This document shows, one piece after another, positions 18,198 to 26,539 of a DNA stretch of 64,000 bases (the stretch's first letter is position 1; every line of letters starts with the position of its first letter). This DNA comes from Rhizobium rosettiformans (GTDB lineage: Bacteria > Pseudomonadota > Alphaproteobacteria > Rhizobiales > Rhizobiaceae). The notes below the pieces were generated by a model, which did no database searches, had not been told where the DNA came from, and was given only the letters and a program-made list of their open reading frames with translations. The DNA lies in contig NZ_CP032405.1 of the NCBI RefSeq assembly GCF_016806065.1, positions 3,686,001-3,750,000 of the forward strand, written 5' to 3'. A program made the translations under genes and the position numbers.

Positions 18198-19130
18198 TCA
18201 GCCAGCCTTTGCCAGGAGCTCGGCCTTGACCTCCGAGAGCAGCTTTTCGCCTTCGCTGCCCTGGATGCGGGCGATATCCTCCTGGTATTTCAGAAGCGTG
18301 CCCAGCGTGTCTGCAATGGTCTCAGGATCAAGCGCCAACCGGTCGAGTTCGGTCAGTGCCGTTGCCCAGTCGATGGTCTCGGCAATGCCGGGGTTCTTGA
18401 AGAGGTCGATGGTCCTCAGCTTCTGGACATAGGCGACGATCTGCCGAGACAGCTGCTCGTTGCAGCCCTTCACCTTGCGGCGGATAATCGCCAGTTCATC
18501 GGCAGCAGTCGGATAGTCCACCCAGTGATAGAGGCAACGGCGTTTCAGCGCATCATGCACCTCGCGGGTGCGGTTCGACGTGACAATGACGATGGGCGGC
18601 TCGGCGGCCTTCACCGTGCCGAATTCGGGGATGGTCACCTGGAAATCCGAGAGCACCTCGAGCAGGAAGGCCTCGAAGGCCTCGTCCGTGCGGTCGAGTT
18701 CGTCGATCAGGAAGACCGGCGCGCGTCCCGGCTCGCCTTGCAGCGCCTGCAGAACCGGACGGCGGATCAGATAGCGCTCGGAGAAGATGTCGCCTTCGAG
18801 CCGCGTTCGATCCGAGACGCCGGAGGCTTCGGCCATGCGGATTTCCAGCATCTGCGCCGGATAGTTCCATTCGTAGACAGCCGAGGCCACATCGAGGCCC
18901 TCGTAACACTGCAAGCGGATCAGCGGGCGGTCGAGCGCCTTGGCGAGCACCTTGGCGACTTCGGTCTTACCAACGCCGGCTTCCCCTTCCAGGAAAAGCG
19001 GGCGCTTCATCCTGAGCGCCAGAAACAGCACGGTAGCAAGCGGCCTGCCGGCCAGATAATCCTCAGCCGAAAGCAGATCGATGATGCCATCGATCGTCTC
19101 CGGCAGCGCCTTTCCCGAGGTCTCTGCCAT
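18198..19130 (-). CDS. MoxR-type AAA+ ATPase (CoxD-like)
   Basis: 310 residues from the ATG at 19130, chosen because GGAGGAG stands just upstream; an earlier in-frame start at 19175 would overlap the previous gene. Walker A GEAGVGKT is at 49-56, Walker B LIDELDR at 141-147, and sensor-like TSNRTREVHDALKRR follows. MoxR ATPases act as chaperones with VWA partners, here the next gene. Together they probably remodel a molybdenum hydroxylase during cofactor insertion. Confidence 0.9.
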   Translation of the reverse strand: MAETSGKALPETIDGIIDLLSAEDYLAGRPLATVLFLALRMKRPLFLEGEAGVGKTEVAKVLAKALDRPLIRLQCYEGLDVASAVYEWNYPAQMLEIRMAEASGVSDRTRLEGDIFSERYLIRRPVLQALQGEPGRAPVFLIDELDRTDEAFEAFLLEVLSDFQVTIPEFGTVKAAEPPIVIVTSNRTREVHDALKRRCLYHWVDYPTAADELAIIRRKVKGCNEQLSRQIVAYVQKLRTIDLFKNPGIAETIDWATALTELDRLALDPETIADTLGTLLKYQEDIARIQGSEGEKLLSEVKAELLAKAG

Positions 19131-19156
19131 GTCTCCTCCCATGTTCGAGGGAAAGT

Positions 19157-19648
19157 CTATAGCGTGTGATAGCACCGGTCCAGATAGATGAGAGACGGCT
19201 CACGCTCACCGAAATGCACCGCCTTCACCTCGCCGAAGAGCACCGTATGGGTATTCGTCACCTTGCGGTCAGTCACGACGCAGTCGAAGGCGACGATCGC
19301 ATCGACAAGCACCGGCGAGCCGGTCTCCATCACCTGCCATTCGGCCTGGGCGAAACGGTCTTCGGCCGAGAGTTTGCCGAAACCTGCAAAGGCATTCGCC
19401 AGATCCTGGTGATGGGCGCCCAGCGTGTTCAACGCGAAATGCCCACTCTCGAAAAGCACGGCATTGCTTGGATTGCTGTTGTTGAGGCAGGCAAGCACCA
19501 TGGGCGGGCTGTCTGACACCGAGCAGGCGGCAGTGATGGTGACCCCGCGCCGGATGCCTTGATGCTCCGTCGTCACGATCTGCACATGCCCCGCATAACG
19601 GCTCATGGCCTCGCGATAGACGACCGGATCCAGAACTTGCATGCTCAA
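19157..19648 (-). CDS. Flavin reductase-like FMN-binding protein
   Basis: 163 residues. Resembles the small NAD(P)H:flavin oxidoreductase (RutF/HpaC) fold: VTIVT-like core (VQIVTTEHQGIRRGVTITAA), SDSPPMVLACLNNSNPSN, and FALNTLGAHHQDLANAFAG. A GGGGAG lies 8 bases before a TTG at 19648, which favours TTG over the ATG two codons later. Such proteins supply reduced flavin to a monooxygenase partner; none is adjacent. The MoxR gene begins 26 bases downstream, so it may be the first gene of the maturation operon. Confidence 0.82.
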   Translation of the reverse strand: MSMQVLDPVVYREAMSRYAGHVQIVTTEHQGIRRGVTITAACSVSDSPPMVLACLNNSNPSNAVLFESGHFALNTLGAHHQDLANAFAGFGKLSAEDRFAQAEWQVMETGSPVLVDAIVAFDCVVTDRKVTNTHTVLFGEVKAVHFGEREPSLIYLDRCYHTL

Positions 19649-19805
19649 ACTCGAAACTCCCCTCGGTATGTTCCCCCGTCGATATCGGAATATGGGCCGC
19701 AGCCCTTACCTTTTCCACAACACCATCACGATTTCACAGCGGACCCGTTTCGATAAGCGGAAAGCCAGCATTTCCAATTGCCTGCGCGTCGGCTAGGATC
19801 GCGGC

Positions 19806-20900
19806 ATGCCCCAATCGCGCTTGCTCACAACCTGGCTTTCGCTTCCACTGCTCCTGCTGCCGGGCATACCTGGAGCATCGGCAGCGGAGCTGAAACTTGC
19901 CTTGGTTGCGCCGAAAACCGGCAGCTTCGCCGTGCTCGGCGATCAGGTGCGAAAGGGCGCAACGCTCGCCGCCGAGGGCCTGTCGATAAACCTCGTCGAG
20001 ATCGATGAACCCTGCACAGACGGCAGCGGCCAGGCGGTCGCGGAAGCGATCACGGCGGCCGGCGCGACAGCAGCGGTCGGCTTTCTCTGCAGCGAAACAC
20101 TGAAGGAAGGCCTGCCCGTACTGGCAGACGCCGATCTGCCCGCAGTGACGCTGTCGGTTCGTTGGACGGGATTGATGGAGGATGCGGTAAAGGCTGGCTG
20201 GCCGCTTTTCCGTCTCGCACCGAATGGCGATCAGGAATCCGCCAAGCTCTCCGAAGTCATCCTGCGTGATTGGCCAGGCGAGCCCGTGGCGCTGCTGGAA
20301 GACGGCACGATCCGCGGCCGTGAACTGACAGAGGCCATCCGAATCACGCTCGAGGAGCGCGGCCTGAAGCCCGCTTTCGTCGACACCTTCCGGCCGGGAC
20401 AGGAACAGCAACTGACGCTGGTCCGGCGGCTGAAGACGGCCGGCATCACGCACGCCTTCGTCGGTGGCGATCGCAACGATGTCTCGATCATCGCCCGGGA
20501 TGCCAAAGCGGAGGGCCTGTCGCTGACGCTGCTCGGCGGTGAAGCCATGCGCGCGGCAGACGAACCGGTCCCTCTGGAAGATGGAGTGCTCGCGGTCGGT
20601 CTAGTGGAGACACCGCAAGGTCCATCGGCATCGGCGCTGATGAGCGCGTTCGAAGCTGTGGGGATCGCGCCGGAGGGCTATGTTCTGCCGGCCCACGCGG
20701 CGGTCACCATGCTCGCGGATTCCTGGGGCATCTCGTCTGCCATGGGCACACCCGTCACGGATGCCCTGATCGGCACGACCTTCGAGACGGCGATCGGTTC
20801 GATTACCTTCGGCGAGGGGCATGAGCTGACCGAGAACCCCTATCGCTTACTGCAATGGCAGGGCAAGGCCTTCGTGCCCGTGCCCGAACCATCGCAGTAA
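19806..20900 (+). CDS. Orphan periplasmic substrate-binding protein (Leu/Ile/Val type)
   Basis: 364 residues with an N-terminal signal peptide ending near GASAA (about residue 26). The mature part follows the type-I periplasmic-binding fold used by branched-chain amino acid ABC transporters (LALVAPKTGSFAVLGDQVRK at the start; VAVVGFLCSE-like AAVGFLCSETLKEGLPVLAD). No permease or ATPase gene is near. Some such orphans act as sensors or pass ligands to remote transporters. Converges with the SDR gene with 6 bp between stops. Confidence 0.82.
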   Translation: MPQSRLLTTWLSLPLLLLPGIPGASAAELKLALVAPKTGSFAVLGDQVRKGATLAAEGLSINLVEIDEPCTDGSGQAVAEAITAAGATAAVGFLCSETLKEGLPVLADADLPAVTLSVRWTGLMEDAVKAGWPLFRLAPNGDQESAKLSEVILRDWPGEPVALLEDGTIRGRELTEAIRITLEERGLKPAFVDTFRPGQEQQLTLVRRLKTAGITHAFVGGDRNDVSIIARDAKAEGLSLTLLGGEAMRAADEPVPLEDGVLAVGLVETPQGPSASALMSAFEAVGIAPEGYVLPAHAAVTMLADSWGISSAMGTPVTDALIGTTFETAIGSITFGEGHELTENPYRLLQWQGKAFVPVPEPSQ

Positions 20901-20906
20901 GCGCGC

Positions 20907-21671
20907 TCAGTCGCGGTAGGGCCAGAAGGCCTGGCTGAACACGCCGCCATCCACCCAGATCGTCTGGCCGGTGACGAAAGCCGATTGCGGACCGGCAAGG
21001 AAGAGGATCGGCCCTGCGATATCCTCCGGCGTGCCGACACGACGCAGAGGCGTCACATCGCCCCAGGTCTTCGCATAGTCAGGCGCTTCGGCCTGGGTGC
21101 GTGCCGTTTCGATAGCACCCGGTGCCACGCAATTGACGCGGATCTGATGCGGCCCGAGCTCGACGGCCGACACTTTGGTCAGCTGCTCGATGCCACCCTT
21201 CGACGCGGTGTAGTCGACCAGTTTCGGGAAGGCATGCTTGTTGCAGCCGGAGCCGAGATTGATGATCGAGCCGCCCTTGCCAGCCTCCACCATGCGGCGC
21301 GCCACGCGCTGGCTGTTTAGGAAGGTGCCCTTGAGATTGGTGCTGACGACGGCGTCCCAGCGCTCTTCGGAAAGTTCGAGCATTGAGGCCCAGGTCTGGA
21401 TGCCGGCATTGTTGACGAGCACGTCTGGCACTTGTCCCGCCCAGGCGATGACCTCGTTCAGGAATCCTTCGATGTCAGCGCTGTTGGCCACCTCGCATTC
21501 CCGTCCGATCGCGCGCCCACCGAGGGCTGCGACTTCCTTCTCGACCTCCGCTGCGGCATCCGGCTGACCGAGATGGGTAAAGGCGACGTCGTAGCCTTCC
21601 CGGACAAAGGCCGATACCAGATGACGGCCGATGCCGGAGCTGCCGCCGGTGATGATTGCAAATTTGGCCAT
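20907..21671 (-). CDS. Short-chain dehydrogenase/reductase (SDR)
   Basis: 254 residues from the ATG at 21671, preceded by GGGAGGACG; an upstream in-frame start adds 18 unlikely residues. Classical SDR: cofactor motif TGGSSGIG at 8-15, NNAG at 87-90, and catalytic Ser141, Tyr154, Lys158 (YTASK). The C-terminus VTGQTIWVDGG is the usual substrate-loop end. Resembles glucose-1-dehydrogenase/3-oxoacyl reductase-type enzymes, but the substrate is not predictable. Divergent from rpe. Confidence 0.9.
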   Translation of the reverse strand: MAKFAIITGGSSGIGRHLVSAFVREGYDVAFTHLGQPDAAAEVEKEVAALGGRAIGRECEVANSADIEGFLNEVIAWAGQVPDVLVNNAGIQTWASMLELSEERWDAVVSTNLKGTFLNSQRVARRMVEAGKGGSIINLGSGCNKHAFPKLVDYTASKGGIEQLTKVSAVELGPHQIRVNCVAPGAIETARTQAEAPDYAKTWGDVTPLRRVGTPEDIAGPILFLAGPQSAFVTGQTIWVDGGVFSQAFWPYRD

Positions 21672-21881
21672 GTCGTCCTCCCGGATGGCTATGCTTTTGC
21701 CGAGGGATGCAGCGCCGGGCAGCAATCGTCAAGGCCAGCCATGCCGATGACAGGCGTCTCATCCGAAGGCATGGTTGCCGCTCAAGGGCGCCGATGCTAT
21801 GCGGACCGCCATCAACAGCTGATGCCCGCGCCTCTCGTCCGCGACGGCATCGATCGATCCCTGGCCCGCGAGGAGCTTCCG

Positions 21882-22559
21882 ATGACCCGTCCTCTCCTGA
21901 TCTCGCCTTCCATTCTGGCTGCCGACTTCTCCCGCCTCGGAGAAGAAGTGCGCGACGTCGTCGACGCTGGCGCAGAATGGGTGCATCTCGACGTGATGGA
22001 CGGCCATTTCGTCCCAAACATCTCCTTCGGCCCCGCGATCATCAAGGCGCTGCGCCCCTGGACCAAGGCCGTCTTCGACTGCCATCTGATGATCGCGCCG
22101 GCCGATCCCTATCTCGCCGCTTTTGCCGATGCTGGCTGCGATATCATCACCGTGCACGCGGAAGCCGGTCCGCATTTGCACCGCTCGCTGCAGACCATCC
22201 GGGCGCTCGGCAAGAAGGCCGGCGTTTCGCTCAATCCGGCGACGCCGCTTTCGGTCCTAGAGCATGTGATGGATGATCTCGACCTGATCCTGATCATGAG
22301 CGTCAACCCGGGCTTCGGCGGCCAGAAGTATATCCCCGCGATGACGGACAAGATCGCTAAGGCGAAGGCCCTGATCGGCAACCGCCCGATCGACCTCGAG
22401 GTCGATGGCGGCGTCACCGCCGACAATGCCGCCGAGATCGCTAAGGCCGGTGCCAATGCACTGGTTGCGGGCTCCGCGATCTTCAAGGGCAAGGGCGTTG
22501 ACGACTACCGCAAGACGGTCGACACTCTGCGCAAAGCAGCCGAGGGAGGTCGGGCTTGA
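21882..22559 (+). CDS. rpe: Ribulose-phosphate 3-epimerase
   Basis: 225 residues from the ATG at 21882, with GAGGAG at good spacing. TIM-barrel enzyme interconverting ribulose 5-phosphate and xylulose 5-phosphate in the pentose phosphate (and, where present, Calvin) pathway. Motifs: SPSILAADFSRLGEEV, DVMDGHFVPNISFGP (metal and catalytic Asp), DCHLMI, MSVNPGFGGQ and EVDGGV. The stop overlaps the next start as TTGA. Confidence 0.96.
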   Translation: MTRPLLISPSILAADFSRLGEEVRDVVDAGAEWVHLDVMDGHFVPNISFGPAIIKALRPWTKAVFDCHLMIAPADPYLAAFADAGCDIITVHAEAGPHLHRSLQTIRALGKKAGVSLNPATPLSVLEHVMDDLDLILIMSVNPGFGGQKYIPAMTDKIAKAKALIGNRPIDLEVDGGVTADNAAEIAKAGANALVAGSAIFKGKGVDDYRKTVDTLRKAAEGGRA

Positions 22560-23275
22560 AACTGCAGCTATCTGCCATCGCGCTTGCGCTTCTGACGGCC
22601 TCTGCGGCCTCAGCCGGAGACGTGGCGGAGATGCGCCCCCTGGGTTTCTCGCCTGACGGCAAGTTCTTCGCCTTCGAGCAATTCGGCGAGCAGGATGGCT
22701 CCGGCTTTGCCTATGCCGAAATCCAGGTGATCGACACCGAAACGGACCGGTATGTCCCGGGCACACCTGTCAGCGTCTTGATCAAGCGGGAAGAAGCTTC
22801 GGTCGGCGAAGCGCGACGGGAGAGCCTGAAGCAGGCGAAGGACATTCTGGAGGCCCGCAAGATCGGTGATGATCCCGGCTATCTGGTGGCCCTCGCGCCG
22901 ATCAGCGAGCTCTCCGGCAAGATCGATGAACTACGCTATCAGGCATTTCCCGGCTTCTACGTGGCGGAAGGGGTTTATCGCGTGAGCCTCGAAGAGTTCG
23001 ACGTCAAGGGCGAGGATCTCTGCGCCAGTATGGATGTGGCGGTTCGCGGCTTTGCTCTTTCGATCGCCGATGACCAAACACCTGAAGCCCGGCGCGAGGT
23101 CTACCGCGACAAATCTATTCCCAAGAGCCGCAACTGCCCGAGTGCATATGCGATCGGCGGAGTCGTCACCCCGGGTTACGGCTCGAACGGACCGCACATG
23201 ATCATGGTTCAGGTGTCATCCCTCGGCTTTGAAGGCAACAATCTGCGCTGGCTCGCCGTGCCAGTGAAGCCCTGA
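22556..23275 (+). CDS. Secreted DUF2259-type protein
   Basis: 239 residues from a TTG at 22556 that overlaps the rpe stop and has GGGAGG just upstream. A clear signal peptide (LSAIALALLTASAASA) is followed by RPLGFSPDGKFFAFEQFGEQ, which matches predicted secreted proteins of the DUF2259 family. Mature part has few cysteines (CASMD, NCPS). The function is unknown. Coupled to rpe in front and to the membrane protein behind, whose ATG overlaps its stop (TGATG). Confidence 0.78.
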   Translation: MKLQLSAIALALLTASAASAGDVAEMRPLGFSPDGKFFAFEQFGEQDGSGFAYAEIQVIDTETDRYVPGTPVSVLIKREEASVGEARRESLKQAKDILEARKIGDDPGYLVALAPISELSGKIDELRYQAFPGFYVAEGVYRVSLEEFDVKGEDLCASMDVAVRGFALSIADDQTPEARREVYRDKSIPKSRNCPSAYAIGGVVTPGYGSNGPHMIMVQVSSLGFEGNNLRWLAVPVKP

Positions 23276-23754
23276 TGCCGCGCAGCCCCCTGCCGTCGGT
23301 CCTGTTGTGGATGGGCGGGTCGCTTGCCTGGGCGCTGGCCATGGCGGCAAGCTTTCAGCTTTCCGTCCATCTTTTCGGGCGCGCGACGAGCAGCAATGAC
23401 CTCGCCTTGACCCTGATCTACGCTGCCGGCGGTCTGATCGGCTGGCTCGTCGCCCTGCCCCTCATCTACCTGGTCGAGAGGCGCGGCGGCCCGCAGACCG
23501 TCCTGGCGGCCTGGCTCTTGCTGCTCGGCATCGTCACCGTTGGGGCAATCGCCGGGATCTACGTCCTGCAATATCGAACCTTCTATGCCCATTGGCATGC
23601 GCCATTCCCCTCGCGCATCTGGGTCTATCAGCAGATTTTCACCACCGCATCTGCCCTCTATCAGTTTGCCGTGCTCGGGCTGCGTCACCTGCTGCCGGTC
23701 GGATTGGCAATGCTTCTGGTACTCAGCATGATGATGGCCCGCCGCAGCCGTTGA
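23275..23754 (+). CDS. Four-helix membrane protein of unknown function
   Basis: 159 residues with four predicted membrane helices (about 8-32, 43-66, 76-99 and 126-153). I do not recognise a family. It starts inside the stop of the DUF2259-type gene, making rpe, the secreted protein and this protein one transcript, probably continuing to purB 63 bases on. Confidence 0.7.
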   Translation: MPRSPLPSVLLWMGGSLAWALAMAASFQLSVHLFGRATSSNDLALTLIYAAGGLIGWLVALPLIYLVERRGGPQTVLAAWLLLLGIVTVGAIAGIYVLQYRTFYAHWHAPFPSRIWVYQQIFTTASALYQFAVLGLRHLLPVGLAMLLVLSMMMARRSR

Positions 23755-23817
23755 GCTTGCCGCCCCACTTTGCTAAGGGGGGCCAGCATTTTCCATGTCC
23801 AACGAAAGACGAGCCCG

Positions 23818-25119
23818 ATGATCCCGCGTTACTCCCGGCCGGAAATGGTCGCCATCTGGTCCCCCGAAACCAAGTTCCGCATCTGGTTCGAGATCGAGGC
23901 CCATGCCTGCGACGCGCTCGCCGATCTCGGCGTGATCCCGAAGGAATCAGCCCGCACCATCTGGGAAAAGGGTGGCCCGGCCGAATTCGACGTCGCCCGC
24001 ATCGATGAGATCGAGGCCGTCACCAAGCACGACGTCATCGCCTTCCTGACACATCTCGCCGAATTCATCGGCCCGGACTCGCGCTTCGTCCACCAGGGCA
24101 TGACCTCGTCGGACGTGCTCGACACGACCCTCAACATCCAGCTGGTCCGCGCGGCCGACATCCTGATCGCCGACATGGATCGGGTCCTGGCAGCCCTCAA
24201 GGCCCGCGCGTTCGAACACAAGGACACGGTCCGCATCGGTCGCAGCCATGGCATCCATGCCGAACCGACGACGATGGGCCTGACCTTTGCCCGTTTCTAT
24301 GCCGAAATGGCCCGCAACCGCGACCGCCTCGTCAATGCCCGTGCGGAAGTAGCGACCGGCGCGATCTCCGGCGCCGTCGGCACGTTTGCCAATATCGACC
24401 CGCGCGTCGAAGAGCACGTCTGCGCAAAGCTCGGCCTCGTGCCGGAGCCGATCTCGACCCAGGTCATCCCGCGCGACCGTCACGCGATGTTCTTCGCCAC
24501 CCTCGGCGTCATCGCCTCCTCGATCGAGAACGTCGCGATCGAAATCCGCCACATGCAGCGCACCGAAGTTCTGGAAGCGGAAGAATTCTTCTCGCCGGGC
24601 CAGAAGGGCTCGTCGGCCATGCCGCACAAGCGCAACCCGGTTCTGACCGAAAACCTCACCGGCCTTGCCCGCCTCGTGCGCATGTCGGTCGTTCCGGCCA
24701 TGGAGAACGTGGCGCTGTGGCACGAGCGTGACATCAGCCACTCGAGCGTTGAGCGCGCCATCGGCCCGGACACCACGATCACCCTCGACTTTGCACTCAA
24801 TCGTCTGGCCGGCGTCATCGAAAAGCTCGTCATCTACCCCGACAACATGTTGAAGAACATGAACAAGTTCAAGGGTCTGGTCATGAGCCAGCGCGTTCTG
24901 CTCGCGCTCACGCAAGCCGGTGTTTCGCGCGAGGACAGCTACCGCCTCGTCCAGCGCAACGCGATGAAGGTTTGGGAAAAGGGTGCCGACTTCCTGGAAG
25001 AACTGCTGGGTGATGAAGAGGTGCGCGCCGCGCTTTCGGAAGAAGACATTCGCGAAAAGTTCGACCTCGGGTACCATACCAAGCATGTCGACACGATATT
25101 TGCCCGCGTCTTCGGCTGA
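23818..25119 (+). CDS. purB: Adenylosuccinate lyase
   Basis: 433 residues from the ATG at 23818; a start at 23770 would add a non-conserved 16-residue extension. Catalyses two fumarate eliminations in purine synthesis: SAICAR to AICAR and adenylosuccinate to AMP. Signature SSAMPHKRNP is at 265-274, with TSSDV at 96-100 and SHGIHAEPTT at 143-152 supplying catalytic residues. About 7 kb from purC, whose product is its substrate. Confidence 0.97.
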   Translation: MIPRYSRPEMVAIWSPETKFRIWFEIEAHACDALADLGVIPKESARTIWEKGGPAEFDVARIDEIEAVTKHDVIAFLTHLAEFIGPDSRFVHQGMTSSDVLDTTLNIQLVRAADILIADMDRVLAALKARAFEHKDTVRIGRSHGIHAEPTTMGLTFARFYAEMARNRDRLVNARAEVATGAISGAVGTFANIDPRVEEHVCAKLGLVPEPISTQVIPRDRHAMFFATLGVIASSIENVAIEIRHMQRTEVLEAEEFFSPGQKGSSAMPHKRNPVLTENLTGLARLVRMSVVPAMENVALWHERDISHSSVERAIGPDTTITLDFALNRLAGVIEKLVIYPDNMLKNMNKFKGLVMSQRVLLALTQAGVSREDSYRLVQRNAMKVWEKGADFLEELLGDEEVRAALSEEDIREKFDLGYHTKHVDTIFARVFG

Positions 25120-25150
25120 TACCCGGCGAGCGGACATGTGACATAACGAG

Positions 25151-25179
25151 ACGGGCGCGGAGACATTCGCGCCCGTTTT
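25151..25179 (+). terminator. Rho-independent terminator after purB
   Basis: Perfect 9-bp stem (ACGGGCGCG at 25151-25159 with CGCGCCCGT at 25168-25176), 8-base loop, then a short T-run. It lies 32 bases after the purB stop and just before the ribosome site of the next small gene. Confidence 0.75.
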
Positions 25180-25198
25180 GATTGGGGAGGAGTAAAGC

Positions 25199-25495
25199 AT
25201 GGCGCGCCTGTCACGCCTCTTTCTTTCGACAACCGCTATCCTTGCCATCTCGGGCATTTTGCTGCTGAGCGGCGATCGTTACGACTGGATGCCGGGGCTT
25301 GACCCGACTATCGACTCCTCCGGGATCGAGACGGATGGCAGCCGCGCGCTGGTTCGCACGGTACTGCTTGCGGCCGCTCTGGCTGCATCTGCGACGATCG
25401 CCTTGGTCACCAAGGCGCGATTGAGAGGCGAGCGCCTGCTGCCTCTCGTCTTGTCGTTGGCGGCGATCGCCGCCTATGCCGTCGGCGGCGCATAG
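25199..25495 (+). CDS. Small two-helix membrane protein, unknown
   Basis: 98 residues; ATG at 25199 with GGGGAGGAG directly upstream, which supports a real gene. An N-terminal hydrophobic helix (about 8-24) may be a signal anchor, and two more lie at about 52-70 and 80-97. No family is recognised. It lies after the purB terminator, so it needs its own promoter or read-through, and converges with the DUF2189 gene (10 bp between stops). Confidence 0.65.
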   Translation: MARLSRLFLSTTAILAISGILLLSGDRYDWMPGLDPTIDSSGIETDGSRALVRTVLLAAALAASATIALVTKARLRGERLLPLVLSLAAIAAYAVGGA

Positions 25496-25505
25496 GGGTC
25501 GAGAA

Positions 25506-26297
25506 CTAGACCACCAGCCGGCGATAGAAGTGCCAGGTCGCATGGCCGAGCACCGGCACGATGATCACGAGCCCGACCATCAACGTCGCCATCCCGATCG
25601 CCAGCAGTGCGGCCACCATCAGGCCCCACACGGCGACCGGCACCGGATTGGCAAGACTTGCCCGGACCGAGGTCGAAACCGCCGAGGCGGCGCCGCAGTC
25701 GCGGTCGAGCAGCATCGGAAAAGCGACGATGCTGATGACGAGCGCGACTAGCGCAAGAACGAAGCCAAACGCGTTGCTCCAGAACAGGAAGGCCAGCGCA
25801 TTGGGATGGTCGAGAATTCCGCTCGCAAAGGCAAAGAGGCCCGGCGAAGGATAGTCACCGATGAGCGAGAGATAGAGCCCGCGTGACACGACCAGCCAGA
25901 CCATGAAGAGCGTCAACAGGTAGAGGCTCATCATCAAGAGAGCGGGCAAGGATGGCGACTTGAAGAGGTTGAGCACGTCGGACCAGTCGGCAGGCTGGCC
26001 GAGTTCGCGGCGACGGCTGATTTCCATGAGCCCAAGCGCCAGAAGCGGGCCGACAAGCGCAAAGCCGGCCAGGAGCGGATAGACCATCGGCAGCAGTTCG
26101 ACGCCGGCGCTCCAGCCGATCATGATTGCGCCGGCAATCGGATAAATCAGCGCCACGAAGGCATAGTGGGAAGGCTTTTCGCGAAAATCCTCATAACCTT
26201 CGCGCAAGGCTGCGAAGACGTCGGACACGGCGATCTGCCGTACCGCAGGCCTGACAATCGTGCCGGTGGCACCGGTCATCACATGAAATGTCGACAT
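25506..26297 (-). CDS. DUF2189 integral membrane protein
   Basis: 263 residues from the ATG at 26297, which follows GGAGGAAG. Six or so membrane helices make up residues 45 to the end. The N-terminal soluble part (VRQIAVSDVFAALREGYEDF) and LFAFASGILDHPNALAFLFW are typical of DUF2189, a family often near cytochrome oxidase genes in other bacteria. Function unknown. The 242-bp upstream gap contains inverted repeats listed separately. Confidence 0.82.
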   Translation of the reverse strand: MSTFHVMTGATGTIVRPAVRQIAVSDVFAALREGYEDFREKPSHYAFVALIYPIAGAIMIGWSAGVELLPMVYPLLAGFALVGPLLALGLMEISRRRELGQPADWSDVLNLFKSPSLPALLMMSLYLLTLFMVWLVVSRGLYLSLIGDYPSPGLFAFASGILDHPNALAFLFWSNAFGFVLALVALVISIVAFPMLLDRDCGAASAVSTSVRASLANPVPVAVWGLMVAALLAIGMATLMVGLVIIVPVLGHATWHFYRRLVV

Positions 26298-26468
26298 TCT
26301 CACTTCCTCCTCGAGCAACAGGGTCTGTAAGCTGCAAAGTGAAATGCGGGCGGCGTCGGGCCGGATCGGTCGCAACAACGCGCCGTCAACAGGGCCGCCG
26401 CATGCCTGAAGGAACATGCGACACGCTTTGTCCTGAGCTAATTAGTGTATCAGCTAACATTTGTCATG

Positions 26469-26489
26469 TCGTGCGCAAGTTACGCACGA
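26469..26489. repeat. 7-bp inverted repeat between tannase and DUF2189 genes
   Basis: TCGTGCG at 26469-26475 and CGCACGA at 26483-26489 around a 7-base loop. It sits upstream of the DUF2189 gene and close to the end of the tannase gene. No T-run follows in either direction, so an operator is as likely as a terminator. A looser palindrome, AGCT..AT...AT.AGCT, lies at 26436-26455. Confidence 0.45.
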
Positions 26490-26495
26490 AGCCGT

Positions 26496-26532
26496 GAAAG
26501 CCCCGGCAGATCGGCAGTGCCGCTGCCGGGGC
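26496..26532 (-). terminator. Terminator of the tannase-family gene
   Basis: Perfect 10-bp stem on the minus strand (GCCCCGGCAG with CTGCCGGGGC, 26500-26532), a 13-base loop and a short TTTC tail, 8 bases after the tannase stop. The GC-rich stem is strong but the U-tract is short. Confidence 0.6.
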
Positions 26533-26539
26533 CGGACCG

